Below, piece after piece: positions 34,658 through 43,182 of a stretch of DNA of 60,076 bases (position 1 is its first letter; the number at the start of each line of letters is the position of its first letter). The notes under the pieces are model-generated. The model searched no databases, was not told the origin of the DNA, and saw only the letters and a program-made list of their open reading frames with translations. The DNA is from Planctomycetota bacterium (GTDB lineage Bacteria; Planctomycetota; Brocadiia; Brocadiales; Brocadiaceae): assembly GCA_016873155.1 (NCBI GenBank), contig VGXX01000002.1:1-60076 (forward strand), in the 5' to 3' direction. Both the position numbers and the translations under genes were made by a program.

Positions 34658-36742
34658 ATGGCAACAGATAAAATAAATTCTATGGCAAAGACACCTTTTG
34701 CCCGATTGTTATCACAAGGCGAGATAGCATTAGCCCTGGGGGTGATAGGCATATTCGTCGTACTTATTATACCGGTACCGCCGTTTTTGCTCGATATGCT
34801 TATTACCGTAAACATTTCAGCTACCCTGCTTTTACTGTTAGTCACTCTCCACGCAAAAAGACCGCTGGATTTATCTACTTTTCCTTCCATATTGTTGTTT
34901 CTGACACTTTTCCGGCTGGCGCTTAATGTTGCAGCAACACGGCAGATATTATTACATGGATATGGAGGGCAAGTGATTGCGTCATTTGGTGAATTTGTTG
35001 TGGGCGGAAATATTGTTGTTGGAATGGTGGTATTTTTGGTGATTGTTGTTATCCAATTTATTGTCATAACCAAGGGCACAACGAGAATTTCAGAGGTGGC
35101 AGCCCGTTTTACACTAGATGCAATGCCCGGGAAACAGATGAGTATTGATGCAGACTTAAACGCCGGACTCATTACAGAGGACCAGGCGCGAAGTCGGAGA
35201 GAATCGATTTCCAAGGAGGCAGAATTTCATGGAGCAATGGATGGCGCAAGTAAGTTTGTAAGTGGAGATGCAATTGCGGGTATTGTCATCGTGTTGATTA
35301 ACATCGTGGGTGGTATTGTAATGGGGATGCGCCAGGGTATGCCGATATCTGAGGCGTTGCAACATTACACTATTTTGACGGTGGGCGATGGTCTCGTGTC
35401 GCAAATTCCATCCTTTATTATCGCAACTGCTTCAGCCGTTATTATTACAAAAACAGCTTCCAGCGAAAATCTGGGCAGGGATTTGTCCGGTCAGATGTTT
35501 TCACAACCCAAAGCAGTGGCATTTGCAGCGGGAATCCTTGCGATGTTTAGTATCGTTCCGGGCCTGCCTAAGATGCCTTTCATGATTCTTGCGGGTTTTT
35601 TCGGTATGCTGTTCTTTATCCTCAGGAAATCGAACAAGCAAATACTCATTGAAGAAGAGACGGAAAAGGAGACAAAGAAAATCGGGCAAGAATCGCAATC
35701 TGAAGAATCCGTTGAAAAACTGCTTCATGTGGACCGTATGGGGATTGAGGTAGGATACCGACTGGTGCCATTGGTTGATCCGCAAAAAAACGGGGGCATC
35801 CTGGAAAGAATCAATGCGCTGCGGCGGCAAATGGCAAGAGACATGGGGATTATGGTGCCCCCCATTCGGGTGAGAGATAATTTGCAATTGGGAGCAAATC
35901 AATACGCGATCAAAATAAGGGGACAGGAAATTTCAAAAGGAGAATTGTTTCCTGAGTGTTATCTCGCTATTGACTCAGGTACAACTACCAAAGTAATCGA
36001 AGGAACGAAGACGTCGGATCCTGCATATGGTCTGCCCGCCCAATGGATATCTGGCGCAATAAAAGAAGATGCCGAAGCTTCAGGTTATACGATTGTTGAT
36101 CCGGTGTCGGTGATGATTACACATCTTACAGAAATTATAAAGAGTCATGCATACGAAATTCTTTGTCGTGAAGACGTGCAAAAGCTTGTTGAAAATTTGA
36201 AGAAAGAATCACCGACAGTTGTTGAGGAATTAGCTCCCGGCATCATGCCTCTTGCGAGTATACAGGAGGTGCTTAAAAATTTATTGAAAGAGCAAGTGCC
36301 TATTCGTGATATGGCAACCATACTTGAGACAATTGCGGACTGTGCCCCTGTGACAAAGGACGCTGAGGTAATAACGGAATATGTCAGGCAAAAGATTTCC
36401 AGAATGATTTGCCAAAGGTATCAGAATGCGGAAGGCAAGATAGGAGTCATCTCTTTTGATCCGCAACTGGAGCAGGCTATTGCCAATGCAATTCATAAAA
36501 CAGAGAGAGGAAACTTACTAGCTTTGGAGCCGAATATGGCACAAAAATTGATAGATAAGTTAGCAGAGATTGTAAAAGATTCGTTATCGTCTGGCTATGA
36601 GGCAGTTCTTCTGACGTCCTCTAATGTAAGAAGTCATATTCGCCGTCTTATAGAAAACGCATTACCTCAGGTGCCGGTATTGTCGTATAAAGAAATATCA
36701 CAGGGCGTTAGGATTGAATCGTTGGGAATCGTGAAACTGTAA
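34658..36742 (+). CDS. flhA: Flagellar export gate protein FlhA
   Basis: 694 residues: eight membrane segments in the first ~330 residues with the FHIPEP-type signature region (RISEVAARFTLDAMPGKQMSIDADLNAG) and a cytoplasmic substrate-docking domain (VDRMGIEVGYRLVPLVD; GVISFDPQLEQAIANAI; VLLTSSNVRSHIRRLIE). FlhA uses the proton gradient and binds chaperone-substrate complexes. It is the last export-gate gene of the run. Confidence 0.96.
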   Translation: MATDKINSMAKTPFARLLSQGEIALALGVIGIFVVLIIPVPPFLLDMLITVNISATLLLLLVTLHAKRPLDLSTFPSILLFLTLFRLALNVAATRQILLHGYGGQVIASFGEFVVGGNIVVGMVVFLVIVVIQFIVITKGTTRISEVAARFTLDAMPGKQMSIDADLNAGLITEDQARSRRESISKEAEFHGAMDGASKFVSGDAIAGIVIVLINIVGGIVMGMRQGMPISEALQHYTILTVGDGLVSQIPSFIIATASAVIITKTASSENLGRDLSGQMFSQPKAVAFAAGILAMFSIVPGLPKMPFMILAGFFGMLFFILRKSNKQILIEEETEKETKKIGQESQSEESVEKLLHVDRMGIEVGYRLVPLVDPQKNGGILERINALRRQMARDMGIMVPPIRVRDNLQLGANQYAIKIRGQEISKGELFPECYLAIDSGTTTKVIEGTKTSDPAYGLPAQWISGAIKEDAEASGYTIVDPVSVMITHLTEIIKSHAYEILCREDVQKLVENLKKESPTVVEELAPGIMPLASIQEVLKNLLKEQVPIRDMATILETIADCAPVTKDAEVITEYVRQKISRMICQRYQNAEGKIGVISFDPQLEQAIANAIHKTERGNLLALEPNMAQKLIDKLAEIVKDSLSSGYEAVLLTSSNVRSHIRRLIENALPQVPVLSYKEISQGVRIESLGIVKL

Positions 36743-36885
36743 GCGCGGTGGAGTCCCCTCATGAAACATGTCCTCACGGAAGTGGGGAATGAGGATGTAG
36801 TTGCCGGGAGAAATATTGTTTGTGATAGGCTATTGTATGAACGCATTTAACTGTGAGTAAAAATTTCCTGGTGGGGAAGGAATAA

Positions 36886-37761
36886 ATGGTATACGTGAGG
36901 GTTGAGGAGGAATTAAACGACGTGGAGGGTAAACAGAAAATAACCACAGGATTTTCTAAGGTAAGGACAATCGCAGTTACCAGCGGCAAAGGCGGCGTGG
37001 GAAAGACAAACATCGCAACGAATTTAGCAATGATTTTCCGAAGGTATAAAAAAAGGGTTTTATTGATAGATTTAGACCTGGGGCTTGCAAACATTGATAT
37101 TTTACTCGGGCTTCACCCCGAATATACATTACAGGATGTTATTGAGGGCCGTAAACAAATGAAAGACATTATTCTGCAAGGTCCCGATGGAATAAAATTT
37201 GTCCCCGCAAGTTCTGGTATTGAAGAACTTACCAGTTTAAGTGAAAAGCAAAAGGAAGCGCTTTTTAAAGGGTTCTGTGACCTGGATGAAGAACTGGATA
37301 TCGTTATTGTAGATACCGGCGCAGGGATATCATCTAATGTGTTGAGTTTTGTTCTTGCGTCGAATGAAATATTGCTCATAACAACACCGGAACCCACAGC
37401 TATAACAGATGCTTATGCCATGATTAAAGCCCTTTCCAGAAAGAAAAAAGATTTAAATATTAAACTACTTGTGAACCTCTCGAACAGCCGGGAAGAAGCC
37501 GAGTCGACGATGAAAAAAATTGCATCAGTAACGCATCGGTTTTTGAATGTAAAGGTGCAATACCTGGGATATTTGTTACAAGACCCTAATATCCCGATTG
37601 CTACAAGGCTTCAGAAATCTTTTGTAAAAGAATATCCCAATACGACGGCAACCAGTTGCCTTAATAATATGGTTGCTTCATTTTTAAATAGCGATGATGG
37701 AACGCAAACGTTAGGAGTTGAAGGTTATTTTAGAAGAATTGCAAATGAAACACGACTATAG
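36886..37761 (+). CDS. flhG: Flagellar number regulator FlhG (MinD-like ATPase)
   Basis: 291 residues with a deviant Walker A (KGGVGKT at 35-41), LLIDLDLGLANIDILLGL, IVDTGAGISSNVLSF and TTPEPTAITDAYAMIKAL, all typical of FlhG/FleN/MinD2. An N-terminal extension of about 25 residues precedes the ATPase. FlhG controls flagellar number and placement, normally with the SRP-like GTPase FlhF whose gene usually lies between flhA and flhG. Here the 143-bp gap after flhA holds no flhF. Confidence 0.93.
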   Translation: MVYVRVEEELNDVEGKQKITTGFSKVRTIAVTSGKGGVGKTNIATNLAMIFRRYKKRVLLIDLDLGLANIDILLGLHPEYTLQDVIEGRKQMKDIILQGPDGIKFVPASSGIEELTSLSEKQKEALFKGFCDLDEELDIVIVDTGAGISSNVLSFVLASNEILLITTPEPTAITDAYAMIKALSRKKKDLNIKLLVNLSNSREEAESTMKKIASVTHRFLNVKVQYLGYLLQDPNIPIATRLQKSFVKEYPNTTATSCLNNMVASFLNSDDGTQTLGVEGYFRRIANETRL

Positions 37762-37781
37762 GCGCTTATAAAAATATTTTA

Positions 37782-37930
37782 ATTGTATAGGGATTTTCAT
37801 TTTATTTATGCGGCTCACATGGCATATGCGATGTATAAATCCCCCTTAGAAAAGGGGGAACGAGGGGGTTGTAAGAATTCAGGAAAAACCACAACCCCCT
37901 GAATCCCCCTTTATTAAGGGGGACTTAGTA
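37782..37930 (+). repeat. Dispersed palindromic repeat family A, copy 3
   Basis: TTGTATAGGGATTTTCATTT leader, AATCCCCCTTAG, GGGGGTTGTAA, ACAACCCCCTGAATCCCCC and AAGGGGGACTTAG. The internal CTTGTCCTC segment is shorter than in copy 1. Confidence 0.8.
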
Positions 37931-37983
37931 GGACTAATTTAACGATTTTCTCAATTGTTCGACTGAGCGCTCGCGCCGCAATC

Positions 37984-38026
37984 TCAAATTGTAATTCGTA
38001 ATTCGTAAATCTGAAATCGTAAATCT
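37984..38026. repeat. Dispersed repeat (family F), copy 3
   Basis: TGTAATTCGTAATTCGTAAATC then AAATCGTAAATCTT, related to 586-692. It sits right after family A copy 3 and just before the small membrane-protein gene. Confidence 0.55.
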
Positions 38027-38045
38027 TAAAACGGAGGTTTGATGG

Positions 38046-38312
38046 ATGGAGGAACTATTAGCAAGGGGACGTATATATATTATCGTAATCGTGTTCTTTT
38101 CGTCCTGTTTTTTGGGACTGATGTCCAACGTATCCCTACCTATGCTTGCCCTCAGAAGTGTGGTAATAACGATTATCGTTGGAATCTTAAGCAGTTTATT
38201 CTTCAAATATATTGTAAGCGTGGCAAAAACAGCTTCACATGGTGGAATTGGTCAAACGCAAAAATCTGTATCTCCTAAAATTGATCAAACTATGGGACAA
38301 AATAATAAATAA
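38046..38312 (+). CDS. Small two-helix membrane protein between flhG and fliA
   Basis: 88 residues. The ATG at 38046 has GGAGGT 8 bases upstream. Two hydrophobic helices (about 9-28, RIYIIVIVFFSSCFLGLM, and about 36-58, LRSVVITIIVGILSSLFFKYIV) are followed by a polar Ser/Gln/Lys tail. I do not recognise the family. Its place between flhG and fliA in a same-strand run suggests a flagellar accessory role, but there is no direct evidence. Confidence 0.6.
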   Translation: MEELLARGRIYIIVIVFFSSCFLGLMSNVSLPMLALRSVVITIIVGILSSLFFKYIVSVAKTASHGGIGQTQKSVSPKIDQTMGQNNK

Positions 38313-38320
38313 CAGTAGAG

Positions 38321-38337
38321 GCAGGTTTTAAACCTGT
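38321..38337. repeat. Short palindrome before fliA
   Basis: CAGGTTTTAAACCTG, akin to the palindrome after fliE at 21966. It lies 32 bp before the fliA start. Confidence 0.4.
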
Positions 38338-38368
38338 TTGTACAAAATTTATTTAAGGGGAAACGAAA

Positions 38369-39130
38369 ATGGGTACGATGACTAAAGTAAAATCAAGCTA
38401 TACACGGGGAGATTTAATGAGGCGTAATAAATTAATCATAGAGTACCTTTCATTGGTTAAATATGTGGTAGGTAAAATTATGGTGTATTTACCTCCTTTC
38501 GTAGACAAAGAGGATCTTATAGAGTATGGCATTCTAGGATTAATAGAAGCATCGGAAAAGTACGACTCAAAGAAGGATACAAAATTTGGCACATATGCTA
38601 TTTCTCGTATTCGGGGCGCAATTTTAGATTACTTAAGGTCTCAGGACTGGTTGCCCCGTTCTGTGCGGGATAAGGCAACAATGGTTCGAGATACATACAT
38701 TTCACTGGAGCAAAAGCTGAACAGACCGCCCCGGTCGGATGAGATTGCAGCAGTGCTCAAAATAAATCCTGCGGAGTGGGACAAATTATTGGCAGAAATT
38801 AGTTTTAGCACATTCCTTTCGCTGGAAGAGTACAATCAAAAATCTGAAGACAATTCGAGAGAGGAGAGAAATCAGCAAATTAAGGATCCAAAGGTTAATG
38901 ACCCGTTAAGCTTTTTGGAAACACAGGAAGAAAAAACTTTCCTGGCCAATGCCATTGCAGAATTGCCAAAACGGGAAAGATTGGTGATAACACTGTATTA
39001 CTATGAAGATTTAATGCTGAAGGAAATCAGTCAATTGATAGGCATTTCAGAATCAAGGGTATCACAACTTCACCATCGGGCGTTATTTTTACTTCGGGCA
39101 AGAATGAGCAGGGTTTCAGTAAATGCCTAG
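38369..39130 (+). CDS. fliA: Flagellar sigma factor FliA (sigma-28)
   Basis: 253 residues. Region 2 (LIIEYLSLVKYVVGKIM, DLIEYGILGLIEASEKYD, KFGTYAISRIRGAILDYLRSQDWLPRSVR split over about 25-115), region 3 (LEQKLNRPPRSDEIAAVL) and region 4 (LPKRERLVITLYYYEDLMLKEISQLIGISESRVSQLHHRAL split over about 190-235) all match the FliA/WhiG group. It recognises the TAAA-N15-GCCGATAA elements at 5459, 47815 and 51009 and is held by FlgM. The 3' end and stop codon are included in a 64-bp tandem duplication. Confidence 0.95.
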   Translation: MGTMTKVKSSYTRGDLMRRNKLIIEYLSLVKYVVGKIMVYLPPFVDKEDLIEYGILGLIEASEKYDSKKDTKFGTYAISRIRGAILDYLRSQDWLPRSVRDKATMVRDTYISLEQKLNRPPRSDEIAAVLKINPAEWDKLLAEISFSTFLSLEEYNQKSEDNSREERNQQIKDPKVNDPLSFLETQEEKTFLANAIAELPKRERLVITLYYYEDLMLKEISQLIGISESRVSQLHHRALFLLRARMSRVSVNA

Positions 39131-39212
39131 CCCGTATTGTGCAGGTGAATTTTTACTTCGGGCAAGAATGAGCAGGGTTTCAGTAAATGCCTAGCCCGTA
39201 TTATGCAGGTGA
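39085..39212 (+). repeat. 64-bp tandem duplication over the fliA stop codon
   Basis: Units 39085-39148 and 39149-39212 differ at one base (TATTGTG versus TATTATG). Each contains the last fliA codons, the stop and a GCAGGTGA ribosome site. fliA stops in the first unit, and the second unit supplies the ribosome site of the next gene. Confidence 0.95.
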
Positions 39213-39218
39213 GAATAT

Positions 39219-39491
39219 ATGTCGGATAATATCGAACGTATTCATGAAGAGCCCCTTTTTAGATGCTCGTCTATTAAAAAGACCGACGACGACAGGAAGT
39301 CAGGTGAATCTTTTAACTTTGATAAGCGGAAGAAAAAGGACGGCAAGAAAGTGGACAAGGTTTGCAAGAAACCAATTTCAGGTACCGGACAGAAAGCAGT
39401 CGATGATGTACGAGAAATCAGGCATAAAGAGTCAGATGAGACACACACGGAAGAAAATCGGTGTGGGAAAATAATTGACATAGAGGCATAG
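39219..39491 (+). CDS. Small hydrophilic protein downstream of fliA
   Basis: 90 residues, highly charged (Lys/Asp/Glu rich), no membrane segment; it ends GKIIDIEA, resembling the IDIx C-termini of small proteins encoded in flagellar operons. The ATG follows GCAGGTGA by 6 bases, and its stop is 6 bp before the next gene, so it is part of the operon. Function unknown. Confidence 0.55.
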   Translation: MSDNIERIHEEPLFRCSSIKKTDDDRKSGESFNFDKRKKKDGKKVDKVCKKPISGTGQKAVDDVREIRHKESDETHTEENRCGKIIDIEA

Positions 39492-39497
39492 ATAAAA

Positions 39498-40517
39498 ATG
39501 ACTGAAACAGTGGAATGTACAGTGGAATATATACCGGTAACATTGAATGCAATTCGGGTCGACACGATTGTGGGATGCGACCTTTATTTACAAAACCACA
39601 TAAATGAAGAGATTCGATATGTATTATATTGCAGTGGAACGAGCGTCGTTAAATCAGACAAAATCGAAAATTTGCAGAAACACCAGGTAAAAAACTTATT
39701 TATACGCAAAGAAGATAAAAAAATATATTTAAAATACGTTGAATCGAGCCTAAAACATATTGTTAACGACAGTAGGGTAGATATTAAAGAAAAGGCATAT
39801 ATAGTTTACGATGTAGCTAAAAACATTATGGAAGATGTTTTTGAAGATCCGCGTTCTGGTGAACAAGTGGAACGATCAAAGATTTGGGTGTCAAACACCA
39901 TCGACTTTATTGTCAGGAGTAAAGGCTCCTTTTCAGGTATGATGAGTATGATTTCCTATGATTACTACACATATACACACTCAGTAAATGTATCAGTATT
40001 GGGACTGTTATTTGCGAAATACCTGGGTCTTGATGGCGGTGAGATGCAGGTATTTGGGACCGGGTTGTTGTTGCACGATGTGGGAAAAACACAGATTGAC
40101 CCAGCGATAATTAATAAAAAGGAAAGGCTGAATGATGAAGAGTTTGCAAGGATTAAAATGCATGTGGACTTAGGCGCAGATATTCTAAAACAAACAGGTG
40201 GTATCGATAGCACAAGTTTTTTCCCCATCATGCAGCATCATGAAAAGTATAACGGGAAAGGCTATCCAAACGGGTTAAAGGGCGATGCGATCCACAAATA
40301 CGGTAGGATTGCAGGTATTATAGATGTGTATGATGCCCTGACGACACAAAGGTCTTATTCCGATGCGAGAAAGCCATTTGCGGCATTGAAGATTATGAAT
40401 GAAGAAATGAAAGAGAGCTTTGATGAGAAATATTTCAAGGATTTCATCCTGTTTCTTGGTTCGGGCGGTGAAAGGCAGTATCAGAAAAGTAAGAAGAAAT
40501 TTCCTATGTCGGTATAG
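39498..40517 (+). CDS. Cytosolic HD-GYP domain protein (c-di-GMP phosphodiesterase)
   Basis: 339 residues, no membrane segment. N-terminal DUF3391-like part (VTLNAIRVDTIVGCDLYLQN; VKNLFIRKEDKKIYLKYVESSL) and HD-GYP domain (about 150-325): H in YTHSVNVSVL, LLHDVGK (about 197), MQHHEKYNGKGYPNGLKG (GYP about 256) and IIDVYDALTTQRSY. All ligands seem present. Its position at the end of the fliA run suggests c-di-GMP turnover linked to motility. The paralogue at 41398 shares both domains and adds a GAF. Confidence 0.9.
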   Translation: MTETVECTVEYIPVTLNAIRVDTIVGCDLYLQNHINEEIRYVLYCSGTSVVKSDKIENLQKHQVKNLFIRKEDKKIYLKYVESSLKHIVNDSRVDIKEKAYIVYDVAKNIMEDVFEDPRSGEQVERSKIWVSNTIDFIVRSKGSFSGMMSMISYDYYTYTHSVNVSVLGLLFAKYLGLDGGEMQVFGTGLLLHDVGKTQIDPAIINKKERLNDEEFARIKMHVDLGADILKQTGGIDSTSFFPIMQHHEKYNGKGYPNGLKGDAIHKYGRIAGIIDVYDALTTQRSYSDARKPFAALKIMNEEMKESFDEKYFKDFILFLGSGGERQYQKSKKKFPMSV

Positions 40518-40657
40518 GAAATATTTACACACTGGCAAGCGGCTGTTTAATTATTAGTCGCACCAATGCACCTGTGGTTGCGGCATTGAAAGATATAAAA
40601 CGTTAGGGTGTATGTAGTTAATATTATATTCATCAAGAAGTTGTTTAGGAAATAATT

Positions 40658-40673
40658 TGGCACTTATATTGCT
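40658..40673 (+). promoter_or_regulatory. Consensus sigma-54 promoter, separated from its gene by repeats
   Basis: TGGCACTTATATTGCT fits the -24/-12 consensus TGGCAC-N5-TTGCT exactly. The next gene on this strand starts 725 bp downstream at 41398, after four repeat elements. It probably once served the GAF/HD-GYP gene and flagellin 1, and may still do so through a long leader. Confidence 0.85.
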
Positions 40674-40704
40674 TACCATTGATATTAATAGAAAAGGTAA
40701 GTTG

Positions 40705-40820
40705 AGATGCTTCACTCCGTTCAGCATGACACAAAGTCATTCCTTCGCCTTATGTCATTCTGAGGCGAAGCCGAAGAATCTTAGGCTCAGAACAATGTCT
40801 GCGCGACAGCGAAGAATCTA
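40705..40820. repeat. Dispersed repeat (family C), copy 2
   Basis: TTCACTCCGTTCAGCATGAC, GTCATTCCTTCGCC, GTCATTCTGAGGCGAAG and GAAGAATC words in the same order as 14385-14505. Confidence 0.5.
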
Positions 40821-40825
40821 ATTGA

Positions 40826-40985
40826 TTGTATAGGAATTTTCATTTTAGTAATGCAGATTTGCGTGTGGCAGCATCCATAAAATCCCCCTTAGCAAGGGGG
40901 TTGTAAACTCGTCCTCGTGAAAACGGGGAATAGCCAAGAAGAAACACAACCCCCTGAATCCCCCTTTGTTAAGGGGGACTTATTG
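40826..40985 (+). repeat. Dispersed palindromic repeat family A, copy 4
   Basis: TTGTATAGGAATTTTCATTT leader, AATCCCCCTTAG, GGGGGTTGTAAACTCGTCC, ACAACCCCCTGAATCCCCC and AAGGGGGACTTA, in the same orientation as copies 1-3. Confidence 0.8.
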
Positions 40986-41020
40986 CGGCCAACTTGGGAG
41001 AATAATTGCTATGACCCGTG

Positions 41021-41141
41021 CGCGGGTTCAGGTTTACAACCTGAACCCATGAGTTTATTTGGGTAATAACGCACTGTGCGAGCAATGGCGAAATCAACAA
41101 TATAAAACGTAGGGTTCGGGTTGCAAACCCGAACCCGCAGA
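41021..41141 (-). repeat. 120-bp dispersed repeat (family D), copy 2 (inverted)
   Basis: Reverse complement of 14512-14631: CGCGGGTTCAGGTTTACAAC at one end and GGTTGCAAACCCGAACCCGC at the other, with the same central segment. Confidence 0.8.
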
Positions 41142-41147
41142 AGGTCA

Positions 41148-41290
41148 GGGCTAAAGCCCAATTCAGATAAGACCGTCACTAACCCATGGTAGGTCAGGCG
41201 TCCTCGCCTGACTTATGATGACAAGCGGGGACGCTTGTCCTACCTTAAGGCTGGGGTTAACGAATACACGCCATACCGGGGCTTTAGCCC
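41148..41290. repeat. Nested inverted repeat
   Basis: Outer arms GGGCTAAAGCCC and GGGGCTTTAGCCC enclose two hairpins, GTCAGGCGTCCTCGCCTGAC and ACAAGCGGGGACGCTTGT, flanked by TAGG/CCTA. This looks like one palindromic element inserted into another. Confidence 0.65.
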
Positions 41291-41397
41291 TAATGGCACA
41301 GCAACATGAAGTTGTTCATGTTATTTATTGTTAATTCATTACAACTGTGTTTGGTGGGTCTGAGGCTTCGCCTCGCTAATTCCAGAGGATAATTGCT

Positions 41398-43086
41398 ATG
41401 ACAACAAATCTGTTAACTCAAACGGTTAGAGAAGACCTGAAAATAGTTCAGGATACACTAAGCGATATCAGATGCCTTGCTAAATTACATTATTTATTAC
41501 ATCATCCGCGTTCTACTGATAAATTGATGGATGAGTCCTACGACAGCCTAAAAGAACTTAATCTCAAGGAAATCGGATATGCCTTAACTTCGGTGCTTGA
41601 TCTGCAAAGGATATTTCCTCTGGTCAACAACATTACTGTCAGCGGGACGGGCAGTTTGTCCGGAATTATTGTGTTAGTCAATGGAGATGAAGTCCAGTTA
41701 AAGGCCGCAAAAGGTCTGCCCGGCCACGTAGCGAATGATTCAATATTTAAGGTGGGAGACGGAGCCATCGGGTGGGTTGTGAAATGCGGGAAGTCGCTGG
41801 TTATTGATGATATTGAAAAAGATTTGCGTTTTAATAAGCAGCAATTTCAGTGGTATCTTGGGAAAACAGTGCTCTGTGTTCCCATAAGGGCAAGAGGCAG
41901 GGTTGTTGGTGTAATAAGCGTAAACAGTAAAAAGTCGGGAGATAGTTATACGGATAATGACGTACGATTCCTGGAAACAATTGCAGCATACGTAGCTATC
42001 GCTATCAGGAATACGGATTTGTATGAGAGACTGAAAAATCCCAACAAGCTGGACCACTTTACCTCTACGTATTATGATAAAAATCATAAATATCTTCCTG
42101 TTACGTTGAGAAGTATTAAAACAGGCGCCTTTGCAGGATGTGATCTGTATTTACAAACCGTAGTGAATGATGAAAATAAATATCTGTTGTATTGCAAGGG
42201 CAATAACCTGTTTGACGACGAACGGAAAGAATCCTTTGTAAAGAAAAATATCAATAAAATTTACGTTGCAAAGAACGGCAATGCGCAATACTTGCGATAC
42301 ATGGAAACAAATCTTGAGCAGGTAGTTCACGATGAAATGGCTACATTGCATGAGAGAGTTCATATTGTCTATGAAGTTGCAACAAACATGATGACAGATG
42401 CCTTGAAAGACTCAAGCGTCGGTATCACCGTTGAAAGGGCAAGGGATTGGACTACGGTTGCGCTTGATTTTATGTTGAGAGATAAAGAAGTTTATTCGCA
42501 TCTGATGGAAATGCTGGCCTACGATAAGAATGTTATGAGACATTCGGTAAATACGGCCATATTAGGGTTGCTATTCGGATATTATCTTGAAATGCCAGTT
42601 AATGATCTTTTGACATTAGGCACTGGCTTGCTTCTGCATGATATCGGTAAAGCGAAGATAGACCATTCTATGATGAAAAAAGATATGGAAGAATTGACGA
42701 AGGAAGAAAGAGAGCAGATGAGAAAACACACCGATTTGGGTTTTATTCTTCTATCGAACAGCGGCAATCTGCCCATGGAAGCTTGCCTCATTGCGAAACA
42801 ACATCACGAACGATATAACGGGAAAGGGTATCCTGATGGTCTGAAGGGTGAGGAAATCCATTATTATAGTCGTATAACCCGTATTCTGGACGAATTTGAA
42901 ATACGGATGTCTAAGAATACTCCAAACGATTCTAACGCTGCTTTTAACGTATTACAGAATATGGTAAAGGGAATGGATGGGAACTTTGATAAAGGGATAT
43001 TAAAAAAGTTTATTGATTTTTTACAGGTTAGCGCCGGTGAAGAATCAGATGAAGCCCAACATAAAGTTGTTGAATTAGTGGAGTAG
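41398..43086 (+). CDS. GAF / HD-GYP protein upstream of flagellin 1
   Basis: 562 residues, cytosolic. GAF domain (about 55-205: SGTGSLSGIIVLVNGDEVQLKAAKGLPG, GWVVKCGKSLVIDDIEKDLRF, VCVPIRARGRVVGVISVNS), then a DUF3391-like part and HD-GYP region homologous to the protein at 39498. LLHDIGKAKID, QHHERYNGKGYPDGLKG and the HH pair are present, but the final D-x-Y-D-A-L-T-T-x-R-S-Y segment is replaced by LDEFEIRMSKNTPND, so activity may be altered. The protein may sense a small ligand through GAF and act on c-di-GMP near flagellin expression. The stop is 96 bp before fliC1. Confidence 0.85.
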   Translation: MTTNLLTQTVREDLKIVQDTLSDIRCLAKLHYLLHHPRSTDKLMDESYDSLKELNLKEIGYALTSVLDLQRIFPLVNNITVSGTGSLSGIIVLVNGDEVQLKAAKGLPGHVANDSIFKVGDGAIGWVVKCGKSLVIDDIEKDLRFNKQQFQWYLGKTVLCVPIRARGRVVGVISVNSKKSGDSYTDNDVRFLETIAAYVAIAIRNTDLYERLKNPNKLDHFTSTYYDKNHKYLPVTLRSIKTGAFAGCDLYLQTVVNDENKYLLYCKGNNLFDDERKESFVKKNINKIYVAKNGNAQYLRYMETNLEQVVHDEMATLHERVHIVYEVATNMMTDALKDSSVGITVERARDWTTVALDFMLRDKEVYSHLMEMLAYDKNVMRHSVNTAILGLLFGYYLEMPVNDLLTLGTGLLLHDIGKAKIDHSMMKKDMEELTKEEREQMRKHTDLGFILLSNSGNLPMEACLIAKQHHERYNGKGYPDGLKGEEIHYYSRITRILDEFEIRMSKNTPNDSNAAFNVLQNMVKGMDGNFDKGILKKFIDFLQVSAGEESDEAQHKVVELVE

Positions 43087-43182
43087 AATCCAAAGAATAA
43101 CAGCGGGCGCCTGGTTATTCCTGAGATTCTTCCAAAAAATGTAATTGTATTATATTGTGAACTTTAACAAGGAGGTTTAATT

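Larger units (their letters stand above)
40518..41397. other. 880-bp intergenic repeat cluster
   Basis: No gene. From left to right it holds the sigma-54 element (40658-40673), repeat C (40705-40820), repeat A copy 4 (40826-40985), repeat D copy 2 (41021-41141) and a nested inverted repeat (41148-41290). It then ends with a TGAGGCTTCGCCTCGCTAA mini-hairpin also seen near 841. Confidence 0.8.

Noticed and set aside
41190-41245. CRISPR-like repeats
   Set aside because: The words are two different hairpins, not regularly spaced direct repeats with spacers.
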